NCBI GenBank assembly: GCA_029858165.1
Contig: JAOUFO010000154.1
Location: forward strand, 1-5,143
Source of the DNA: Deltaproteobacteria bacterium
GTDB lineage: Bacteria > SAR324 > JACQKK01
Direction of reading: 5' to 3'
Length of the DNA stretch: 5,143 nt
Under the pieces are notes generated by a model, which saw nothing but the letters and a program-made list of their open reading frames with translations, was not told the origin of the DNA and ran no database searches. Made by a program: the position numbers and the translations under genes. Positions 1-5,042 of the stretch are shown here, piece by piece (the first letter of the stretch is position 1; every line of letters begins with the position of its first letter).

Positions 1-885
1 TTTCTGGAAGTCGGGTTGGAGGGGGTGTATTCCGGCTCACTTTTTTTTGGGTTCGGGTTTCCCCTATGGCTGCTGGGAGTAACCCAGGTGGCGGGGGTGT
101 TGCTTTTTCTGCGTTTTGGGCTGGGGGCGCTCAGCCGGGGTTTTGAACGTCAGGCCGACGGCCATGCCTTCTCCCGTCACGGCGTCACCCCCTTTAGGGG
201 AGGGTTGCTCAAAGTGGGGGTGATGAACGGCATCCCCCTGATGGAAAACAACTGGCACCATTTCGGTATTTACCAAAGGCTGGATTATCTGGCCGGGGCG
301 GTGGCGGACCCCGGTGTGCTTACCCGTCATGATAGGCGGATGCGGGCGGTCAAGGGAGGGGTGGTTTTGTTTTTTGGCCTGGCCTTGATGGGCCAGTGGA
401 TGATGCCCCAAGGGGGGCTGGCCCCCTGGCTGGCGGATAAACTGGTGTCTCCCGGGTTGTCATCCCCCACCCCCCCCGCCCCCGGGGTGTACCGGCAGGT
501 AAAACTGCTGGCCATGGATGGCTACCTGCGGGGGGACCGGGAGCGGGCGGAAAGGTACTTCAGGGTTTTGGCCCGCTGGGAGCCATCCAACCCGGAAACA
601 TTGAACAATCTGGCCTGGCTGCTGCTGACCAACAACCCGGATTCCCTATCCAGGGACCACAGAAGGCAAAACCTGACCGAAGGACTGCGGCTGGCCCGGC
701 AGGCGGCGGATGTCGGCCGGGAGGCTTACATCTGGGACACCCTGACGGAGGCCTACCGTAAAAATGGCATGCCGCGGGAGGCCCGCCATTGCGCCCTTGC
801 AACCCTGGACCTGGCCCGGCAAGGCAAGGGGCTGGGCCGGGCACCCCTGGCCTATTACCAAGCCAGGGCGGACCAACCAGAATAG
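1..885 (+). CDS. M48-family membrane metallopeptidase with C-terminal TPR region, 3' part only
   Basis: The reading frame is open from base 1, so the gene starts upstream of the window; the TTG at 16 is an internal Leu codon, not a credible start. About 294 residues are visible. A hydrophobic segment (visible residues about 15-40) is followed by SRGFERQADGHAF, which matches the ExxxD motif of M48 (Ste24/HtpX-like) zinc peptidases. Its Glu (codon 145-147) would be the third zinc ligand; the HEXXH helix should lie upstream. Next comes NNWHHFGIYQRLDYL, a segment typical of M48 proteins just after the catalytic domain, then a second hydrophobic stretch (GGVVLFFGLALMGQWMM) and a Pro-rich linker. 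The last 130 or so residues are helical with TPR-like units (GDRERAERYFRVLARWEPSN; AYIWDTLTEAYRKNGMPREA). Known family role: membrane protein quality control. The TPR tail suggests binding of a partner or substrate, which is inference. The gene converges on the cytochrome-like gene with a 79-bp gap. The family call is fairly sure; the exact subfamily is not. Confidence 0.8.
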   Translation, partial: FLEVGLEGVYSGSLFFGFGFPLWLLGVTQVAGVLLFLRFGLGALSRGFERQADGHAFSRHGVTPFRGGLLKVGVMNGIPLMENNWHHFGIYQRLDYLAGAVADPGVLTRHDRRMRAVKGGVVLFFGLALMGQWMMPQGGLAPWLADKLVSPGLSSPTPPAPGVYRQVKLLAMDGYLRGDRERAERYFRVLARWEPSNPETLNNLAWLLLTNNPDSLSRDHRRQNLTEGLRLARQAADVGREAYIWDTLTEAYRKNGMPREARHCALATLDLARQGKGLGRAPLAYYQARADQPE

Positions 886-964
886 CAGGTAACCCCGGCC
901 CAAACCGCCGCTTTTTTATCAAAAGGGGGAGCTTTTGGCAGTGATGCAAAAGGATCAACCTATT

Positions 965-1348
965 TCAATTTTTTGGGGCCAAAAAGTGGAGCACCAGCGA
1001 GGCGGCCAGGGGATAGGTGAGCCAATGGTGAATATCCCGCAGGGATTGCCATGCCCCGTTGCCGTACATCAGCAACACCAGGCCGGTCAGCAGAATCACC
1101 ACCCCGGCCGCCAACTGAAACCCCCCGGATAAGGTGATCATCCTTATAAAACGGAGGAAAACCCGATGACTGGACACATGGTCCCAACTGTACAAGGGGA
1201 ACACCACCAAAAACAGAACCCCCCCCCAAATGTGCAGGATGGACATCCATTTATCCCCCTGGGGCAAAAACCCGGAGGTGGACCGGTAGGTCAGCAACAA
1301 ACCGGTAAGGATTAAAAACCCGGTGGTCACCAGCACCACTTTGCGCAT
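965..1348 (-). CDS. small four-helix histidine-rich membrane protein, cytochrome b-like (DUF4405/b561-like)
   Basis: The product is 127 aa, with start ATG at 1348-1346 and a GGAAG ribosome site 7 nt upstream, ending in TGA. Four hydrophobic segments are visible: about residues 4-20, 37-53, 77-95 and 109-123. Histidines sit at or near helix ends: H39 (ILHIWGG), H57 and H61 (WDHVSSH), H107/H108 (DIHHWLTY) and H121 (LHFLAPKN). The H107-H121 spacing of 14 within one helix resembles haem ligation in b-type cytochromes, and the overall size and layout resemble small flavinylation-associated (DUF4405) or b561-like cytochromes. A role in membrane electron transfer is therefore inferred; no redox partner is encoded in the window. 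The gene is transcribed alone, divergent from the CheX-domain gene and convergent with the peptidase gene. The codons for W41-G42-G43-V44 contain a run of nine G. I am sure it is a real membrane protein gene but only moderately sure of haem binding. Confidence 0.7.
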   Translation of the reverse strand: MRKVVLVTTGFLILTGLLLTYRSTSGFLPQGDKWMSILHIWGGVLFLVVFPLYSWDHVSSHRVFLRFIRMITLSGGFQLAAGVVILLTGLVLLMYGNGAWQSLRDIHHWLTYPLAASLVLHFLAPKN

Positions 1349-1355
1349 AGGAATT

Positions 1356-1360
1356 CTTCC
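1356..1360 (-). promoter_or_regulatory. ribosome binding site of the cytochrome-like gene
   Basis: GGAAG on the minus strand lies 7 nt before the ATG at 1348-1346. The spacing is normal and supports this start over the next Met codon (M35), which would remove the first membrane helix. Confidence 0.6.
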
Positions 1361-1407
1361 GTTGAAACGGGCTTGCAGGTTTTGGGGGAAGGGGTTGTTA
1401 AAAAACC

Positions 1408-1419
1408 GGTGAGATCACC
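1408..1419. repeat. short inverted repeat GGTGA-GA-TCACC
   Basis: Five-bp arms (1408-1412, 1415-1419) surround a 2-bp centre, about 60-70 bp upstream of the cytochrome-like start. The compact spacing is operator-like, but a 5-bp arm can occur by chance. No regulator is identified. Confidence 0.3.
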
Positions 1420-1426
1420 CACCCGG

Positions 1427-1447
1427 CCCCCCTTTTAAAAAGGGGGG
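1427..1447. repeat. 21-bp perfect palindrome, C6T4-A-A4G6
   Basis: CCCCCCTTTT and AAAAGGGGGG form perfect arms around a single central A (1437). It lies in the divergent region between the cytochrome-like and CheX-domain genes. It resembles C-rich/G-rich palindromic intergenic elements that recur in many bacterial genomes. Reading plus, it is followed by AAAATC, not a T run, so it is a poor terminator. It could be a dispersed repeat or a protein-binding site; copy number in the genome would decide. Confidence 0.6.
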
Positions 1448-1468
1448 AAAATCAAACCAAAAGGGGTC

Positions 1469-1533
1469 TGGTATGCCAACGCCCCCCTGAATGAAACAAT
1501 AACCGCTTTAAAGCATACCATACGGGGGTTATT
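1469..1533. repeat. interleaved inverted repeats in the divergent intergenic region
   Basis: Three inverted repeats overlap here. TGGTATGC (1469-1476) matches GCATACCA (1513-1520) as 8-bp arms. AATAACC (1498-1504) matches GGTTATT (1527-1533) as 7-bp arms. Inside the second loop is the perfect 10-bp palindrome GCTTTAAAGC (1505-1514), which overlaps the right arm of the first pair. The set lies just upstream of the candidate promoter for the CheX-domain gene, so it may be a regulator-binding region. The first two pairs are not nested, so they could not both form as hairpins in one strand. Confidence 0.5.
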
Positions 1534-1535
1534 CC

Positions 1536-1550
1536 TTGTCTATATGACAA
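1536..1550. promoter_or_regulatory. operator-like inverted repeat TTGTC-TATAT-GACAA
   Basis: Perfect 5-bp arms flank an AT-only 5-bp centre. It overlaps the candidate -35 hexamer of the CheX-domain gene, where a bound repressor would block RNA polymerase. The binding protein is unknown, and the role is inferred from position and symmetry. Confidence 0.4.
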
Positions 1551-1572
1551 AGTTTAGATATGGGTGAATAAA
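1544..1572 (+). promoter_or_regulatory. candidate sigma-70 promoter of the CheX-domain gene
   Basis: ATGACA (1544-1549, five of six to TTGACA) and AATAAA (1567-1572, four of six to TATAAT) are separated by 17 bp. Transcription would start near 1579, giving an 80-nt leader before ATG1660. I looked for sigma-54 (GG/GC spacing) and flagellar sigma-28 matches here and found no good one. Confidence 0.4.
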
Positions 1573-1644
1573 CAGAAAAAGGGGTGTTTTAATTTTTCCG
1601 GCGGTTTGGCGGGTAAGGATTGAATACGACGGAAAACTTCTCTC

Positions 1645-1649
1645 AAGGA
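1645..1649 (+). promoter_or_regulatory. ribosome binding site of the CheX-domain gene
   Basis: AAGGA lies 10 nt before ATG1660, a slightly long spacing. No other start codon exists between the in-frame stop at 1621 and 1660, so the start is secure despite this. Confidence 0.55.
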
Positions 1650-1659
1650 TGACTCCACC

Positions 1660-2988
1660 ATGGATGCCGATTTTTTGACTGTTTTTGTGGATGCCGCTGC
1701 CAAGGTGTTGGAAACCATGGCCAAAACCAAGGCTGTCCCCGGAGATCCCGCTTTGAAGACCGAATCCACCCCCGGCGCGCTGGTTTCGGGGGCCATTGCC
1801 TTTCATGGGGAAATTACCGGCCACTTGACGGTGGCCTTTACCCACCCGGCCATTCAGGAGGTGTATGCCGGAATGCTGGGGGAGGTTCCGCCCGCCATCG
1901 GTAAAGAGGTGCTGGACACCTGCGGGGAATTGGCGAACATGATTTGCGGTGAAGCCCGCAAGTCGTTGTATGATTTGGGATACCACATTGCTGCCGGGAT
2001 CCCCAAGGTAAAGGAGGGCTGGGCCGAACCGGAAGGGGATGGATTCCAGAATATTCAGCCGGTGTATGTGCCGCTTTCCATCAAAAAGGGGGGGCTGACG
2101 CTTCGGTTGGGAATTGTAAGCAAACCAGGGGCCTCCCTGATAGAGTTTCACAAAAAAGGGAAACAAAAGGACCCCTGGGAGGCCGTATCCCACGGGTGCC
2201 CCCTCCATGAACCCCCCTTTCGGTTTGTCGCTTATGCCTTCAAGGCATCCGAGGCCGCCTACCGGCCCGATTTGTTCTGTTTGCCTGCCGTTACCGTGAA
2301 AGAAGGGGAATTTTCCACGGTTCAGGCCATTGCCCAATCAGTGGTGGTCTGTCCCCGCTGTCTGTTTGCCACCAAGCGGGAGGACCTTTTTTCGGTAAAC
2401 GGCAACCGGGGCCACCGGTTGTTTATCCGCAATGAAATCCGGGAGGCCATCAAAACCCAAATCGGCAAGCGGACCATCAACCTGTCCCTCAAGGAGATCA
2501 TCAACAACCGGGCACGCAGTGTGGACCTGGCATTTACCGCTTTCAATCTGGCCATTATTTCATCCGAAGCCCTGATTCTGCATGGGGGGGTGGATTTTAC
2601 CGAAGAACAGGACTACATGGGCGAATACGCTTTGATGTCCGCCCTGATGCACAAAGCCCGAAAAGACCCCCCCCAGGAAAAAAAGATGTTGGAAATGGCG
2701 GAGCGGTTTCTGCTGAAACGGCTTCCTTTTCAGCGGGATGCCAACGAGGTGAAAAGCCTTTACCGGCTGGCCATGATGAACATTTACCTGGACAACGAGG
2801 CCAAGGCCGCCAAACACATGGCCTCCCTGGTGGCCAAGGCCAAAGCCTTTAAAAATCTGCCGGAAACCCAGAAAAAAGTGGCGGCGGATTCGGAAAAATA
2901 TCTGGTGATGGCCCATACCGCCTGGGGCAAAAAGAGTGAGATCAAACAAAGCATCACCCAGGATAAAACCGATTACCTGTTCTTCTAA
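1660..2988 (+). CDS. CheX-like phosphatase domain fused to a DUF2225-like Cys/His and helical-repeat region
   Basis: The product is 442 aa. ATG1660 is the first start after the in-frame stop at 1621 and has AAGGA 10 nt upstream. Residues 1 to about 160 look like a CheX/CheC-type domain: GHLTVAFTHPAIQEVYAGML is followed by GELANMICGEARKSL, where E90 and N93 form the ExxN motif used by CheX/CheC proteins to dephosphorylate CheY-P. One copy is present, as in CheX. From about residue 178 the protein changes character: C180-P-L-H183 and C231-P-R-C234 about 50 residues apart look like a split zinc site. A region of about 190 residues of amphipathic helices follows, including MLEMAERFLLKRL and EVKSLYRLAMMNIYLDNEAK, which are TPR-like. 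The CP..H/CPRC pair plus helical tail resembles DUF2225, whose function is not known to me. There is no signal peptide or membrane helix, so it is likely cytosolic. It lies 338 bp upstream of an MCP gene on the same strand, which fits a signalling role. The CheX half is confident; the DUF2225 assignment is by eye and moderate. Confidence 0.8.
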   Translation: MDADFLTVFVDAAAKVLETMAKTKAVPGDPALKTESTPGALVSGAIAFHGEITGHLTVAFTHPAIQEVYAGMLGEVPPAIGKEVLDTCGELANMICGEARKSLYDLGYHIAAGIPKVKEGWAEPEGDGFQNIQPVYVPLSIKKGGLTLRLGIVSKPGASLIEFHKKGKQKDPWEAVSHGCPLHEPPFRFVAYAFKASEAAYRPDLFCLPAVTVKEGEFSTVQAIAQSVVVCPRCLFATKREDLFSVNGNRGHRLFIRNEIREAIKTQIGKRTINLSLKEIINNRARSVDLAFTAFNLAIISSEALILHGGVDFTEEQDYMGEYALMSALMHKARKDPPQEKKMLEMAERFLLKRLPFQRDANEVKSLYRLAMMNIYLDNEAKAAKHMASLVAKAKAFKNLPETQKKVAADSEKYLVMAHTAWGKKSEIKQSITQDKTDYLFF

Positions 2989-3017
2989 ACACAAGAAGAA
3001 AGGCACCGGTCTTTGGG

Positions 3018-3052
3018 CCTCACCCCCCGGCCCCCTCTCCTGGGGGAGAGGA
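3018..3052. repeat. C-rich palindromic intergenic repeat
   Basis: A CCTCACCCCCCGGCCCC lead-in runs into a hairpin with arms CCTCTCC (3034-3040) and GGAGAGG (3045-3051) around TGGG. This closely resembles the C-rich lead-in plus CTCTCC/GGAGAG hairpin elements scattered between genes in many bacterial genomes, which I know from their spurious SPRPPLPGER-like translations. It lies 30 bp after the CheX-domain stop. It could stabilise or end that transcript, although no T run follows directly. Confidence 0.65.
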
Positions 3053-3077
3053 CTGTTTCGCGTTCTGTCCCCAAATT

Positions 3078-3111
3078 CCCGTCAGGATGGGGGTCTTTTT
3101 ATGTTTTTTTT
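3078..3111 (+). terminator. weak terminator-like hairpin with T runs
   Basis: CCCGT (3078-3082) and ATGGG (3087-3091) can pair with one G-T wobble around CAGG. They are followed by GGTC, then T5 (3096-3100) and T8 (3104-3111). The T runs are convincing but the stem is short and set back, so this is only a possible end for the CheX-domain transcript. Confidence 0.3.
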
Positions 3112-3212
3112 CTTGCCCGCGGAATCAGGAAAAGTTATTGTTGTGGGACAAGCGGTGGATACACATTTGATTTGTGGTCTCTTTCTTTTTTTCCATTGAA
3201 TAAAACCGATTT

Positions 3213-3238
3213 CAACCTTGAGGGTTGTAGTCTCAAGG
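3213..3238 (+). promoter_or_regulatory. two mutually exclusive hairpins in the MCP leader
   Basis: CAACC (3213-3217) can pair with GGTTG (3223-3227) around TTGAG. Alternatively CCTTGAG (3216-3222) can pair with CTCAAGG (3232-3238) around a 9-nt loop. The two stems share bases and cannot coexist. They lie about 90 nt before ATG3327. They could be an RNA switch, a protein site or chance; the sequence does not match the cyclic-di-GMP riboswitch consensus I know. Confidence 0.3.
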
Positions 3239-3317
3239 GGTGGAATCTGGCAAACGAACACGGTTTTGCTCTTGTTTCAGGGGGGTGGAAACCAATACGG
3301 GGTAAACTGTCATAAAT

Positions 3318-3322
3318 AGGAG
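3318..3322 (+). promoter_or_regulatory. ribosome binding site of the MCP gene
   Basis: AGGAG lies only 4 nt before ATG3327, shorter than usual. The alternative ATG3348 has a weaker AGGA about 11 nt upstream. The stronger Shine-Dalgarno match favours 3327; the two starts differ by seven residues before the first membrane helix. Confidence 0.55.
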
Positions 3323-3326
3323 TGAA

Positions 3327-4961
3327 ATGGGACAGGATCAATTCTCAATGAAAAAGCTGTGGACCCAGGGGGACCGCATCATGCTGTTGGTGGTGTGGGG
3401 GCTGGTGGTGTTTTCTTTGGCGCTGGCACCCTGGCATGATACCTGGGGGTCTGCTTTGACGGTGGGATTGGGAGGAGCGGGTTTGGTCAGTGTGCTGGTG
3501 GCTTTGGTTCCGGGCAGGTTGATCACCCGGTTGACAATCGGCACCACCCTGATGGTGCTTACCGCCCTGAATATCCACCAGAGCCATGGAATGATAGAAC
3601 TCCACTTCGGGATTTTCGCTTTATTGGCCTTTTTGCTTTTTTACCGGGATTGGAGAGTGATTGGGCTTTCCGCCGGGGTGATTGCGGCCCACCATCTTTC
3701 GTTTAATTTTATGCAGGAAGCCGGAATGCCGGTGTATTTGTTTTCCCATGGGCAGACGGGGTTGGGGATGGTGTTGACCCATGCGGCTTATGTGGTGGTG
3801 GAGGCGGGTATTTTGATTTATATGTCTGTGCTGGGGTATCGGGAGGCACTGGTTACTCAGGAAATCCAGGAAATCGGCTCTCATATGAAGGTATTGGAGG
3901 ATGGTTCCGTAAATATGGCCTTTGTGATGTCCGATTCCAAAACCGGATTTTCCCGTGATTTCAACAAATACATCCAGGCCATCCGTCAGTTGATCGGCAA
4001 AGTGGGAGAAGTCGCGGGTGTGCTGAAGGAAGCTGCGGCTGAGTTAAACCAGGTTTCCAGCCAATTGGCGGACGGCTCCCAGGATGTCACCGGACAGACC
4101 CACACCGCTGCGGGAACCATTGAGGAAATGGCCACCAACATCCGGCAGATGGCGGAATCCATTTCCATGATGGGGGACAACGTGACGGGTGCTTCGGCCA
4201 CTGCCGAGCAAATGTCGGTGAACATGTCCGCCATTTCCCAGGCGGTGGATGAAATGACCCGATCCGTGGAGGCCATCAGCACCAACGCCAAGGATTCCCT
4301 CCAAATATCCAATCAGGCCAAAACCATGTCCCGGCAGGCCACCGAGGCCATGAAAACCCTGGGGGATGCCGCCAAGGAGATCGGGGATATATCCGGCCTG
4401 ATCAAACGGATTGCATCCCAGACCAATCTGCTGGCCCTCAACGCCACCATAGAGGCTTCCACCGCCGGGGATGCGGGGAGAGGGTTTGCTGTGGTGGCGG
4501 GCGAAATCAAACAACTGGCCGGCCAAAGTTCCGCCGCCGCCGACACCATCGCCAAAACCATCTCCCACGTGCAGGACAACACCCAATCGGCGGTCCACAT
4601 CATCAACGGCATGGCGGATATTGTGGATGCCATCAACCAATCGGTGGGGCAGATTTCCCAGGCGGTGGCCAACCAATCCCAAACATCCAACGAAATCTCC
4701 CGCAACGTCAATCAGGCGGCCAAGGGGGTTCAGGAAACAGCCAACACCATGGCTGTGGTTTCGGTTGGGTCCGGCCATTTAACCCGCAACGCGTCAGAGG
4801 CCGCCAAGGGGGTCCAGGATGTCACCGTCACCCTGCAAGGGGTTTCCACCTCCATGGACCAAAGCCATTCAGGTGTTCATCATGTGGCCGACTCATCAGA
4901 GGGACTGCGGCGAATGGCGGAAGAACTGCACCGCATGGTCAGTTTGTTTAAATTGGCCTAA
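3327..4961 (+). CDS. methyl-accepting chemotaxis protein with six-helix histidine-rich membrane sensor
   Basis: The product is 544 aa and appears complete. About six hydrophobic segments (residues 18-34, 43-61, 69-83, 89-105, 111-128, 146-169) form the sensor, with no sizeable periplasmic domain. Histidines H84, H87, H93, H122, H123 and H152 lie in or beside these helices, within HGMIELHFGIF, FYRDWRVI and AAHHLSFNFMQ, a pattern I recognise from other membrane-sensor MCPs. Residues about 173-222 look like a weak HAMP-type linker (LEDGSVNM then FNKYIQAI). The rest is the coiled-coil signalling domain, with roughly 150-160 residues either side of the tip IASQTNLLALNATIEAST (362-379), then AGDAGRGFAVVAGEIKQLA. 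E266/E267 (TIEEMA) and E456 (SNEIS) are candidate methylation sites; there is no NWETF-like CheR tether at the C-terminus. It should form trimers of dimers and control CheA through CheW. The ligand is unknown; haem, metal or a redox signal is possible from the histidines. AGGAG lies 4 nt before ATG3327; ATG3348 is an alternative start. Confidence 0.95.
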   Translation: MGQDQFSMKKLWTQGDRIMLLVVWGLVVFSLALAPWHDTWGSALTVGLGGAGLVSVLVALVPGRLITRLTIGTTLMVLTALNIHQSHGMIELHFGIFALLAFLLFYRDWRVIGLSAGVIAAHHLSFNFMQEAGMPVYLFSHGQTGLGMVLTHAAYVVVEAGILIYMSVLGYREALVTQEIQEIGSHMKVLEDGSVNMAFVMSDSKTGFSRDFNKYIQAIRQLIGKVGEVAGVLKEAAAELNQVSSQLADGSQDVTGQTHTAAGTIEEMATNIRQMAESISMMGDNVTGASATAEQMSVNMSAISQAVDEMTRSVEAISTNAKDSLQISNQAKTMSRQATEAMKTLGDAAKEIGDISGLIKRIASQTNLLALNATIEASTAGDAGRGFAVVAGEIKQLAGQSSAAADTIAKTISHVQDNTQSAVHIINGMADIVDAINQSVGQISQAVANQSQTSNEISRNVNQAAKGVQETANTMAVVSVGSGHLTRNASEAAKGVQDVTVTLQGVSTSMDQSHSGVHHVADSSEGLRRMAEELHRMVSLFKLA

Positions 4962-4985
4962 CCTAAAAGCAGCGCAAGGCAGCCC

Positions 4986-5024
4986 AAAAAAAAGCGGACC
5001 CTTTTGGGGGTCCGCCTTTTTTTT
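4986..5024. terminator. bidirectional rho-independent terminator between MCP and RDD genes
   Basis: GCGGACCC (4994-5001) pairs perfectly with GGGTCCGC (5008-5015) around a TTTTGG loop. On the plus side the stem is followed, after one C, by T8 (5017-5024). On the minus side the A8 at 4986-4993 gives a directly adjacent U8. It therefore ends both the MCP transcript (stop 4961) and the converging RDD-family transcript (stop 5043). Confidence 0.9.
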
Positions 5025-5042
5025 GTTTTCGGGCAGGTGAAA

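Larger units (their letters stand above)
1349..1659. other. 311-bp divergent intergenic region
   Basis: This stretch separates two divergently transcribed genes. It holds, from left to right, the minus-strand ribosome site, the GGTGA/TCACC repeat, the C6T4/A4G6 palindrome, the interleaved inverted repeats, the TTGTC/GACAA repeat with the candidate promoter, and an 80-nt leader. I found no convincing small ORF or known RNA motif. Confidence 0.7.
2989..3326. other. 338-bp gap between the CheX-domain gene and the MCP gene
   Basis: The first part (about 3018-3052) is a C-rich palindromic repeat, the middle (3078-3111) a weak terminator-like T-rich stretch, and the last 200 bp an AT-richer leader with paired hairpins and the MCP ribosome site. 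Open frames crossing it have no family features; one reads LTPRPPLLGER, which is simply a translation of the C-rich repeat. I found no clear sigma-70 or sigma-28 promoter for the MCP. Confidence 0.6.

Noticed and set aside
920..937. Hairpin CAAAAG / CTTTTG between the convergent peptidase and cytochrome-like genes
   Set aside because: The stem is only 6 AT-rich base pairs and no T run follows on either strand, so it is not a credible terminator. It may be a decayed relative of the palindrome at 1427-1447, but the match is too weak to claim.
1548..1571. Possible flagellar sigma-28 promoter (CAAAGTTT then GTGAATAA)
   Set aside because: The -10 half matches GCCGATAA only weakly and the spacing is far too short.
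1606..1624. Possible sigma-54 promoter around TGGCGGG...GATTG
   Set aside because: The required GC at the -12 element is missing at the right spacing.
1540..2337. 265-codon open frame on the minus strand opposite the CheX-domain gene
   Set aside because: The translation is low in recognisable motifs and rich in Gly/His/Phe, as expected from an antisense shadow of GC-rich codons. The plus-strand frame has clear CheX motifs.
3013..3315. 100-codon plus-strand frame in the gap before the MCP
   Set aside because: Its N-terminus (LTPRPPLLGER) is a translation of the C-rich repeat, its start is a TTG without a ribosome site, and no domain is visible.
3120..3326. Cyclic-di-GMP riboswitch upstream of the MCP
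   Set aside because: I looked for the conserved core elements of the class I consensus and did not find them.
4044..4778. 244-codon open frame on the minus strand within the MCP gene
   Set aside because: It is a Gly/His-rich repetitive translation typical of the antisense of an MCP coiled coil. The sense frame is an unmistakable MCP signalling domain.
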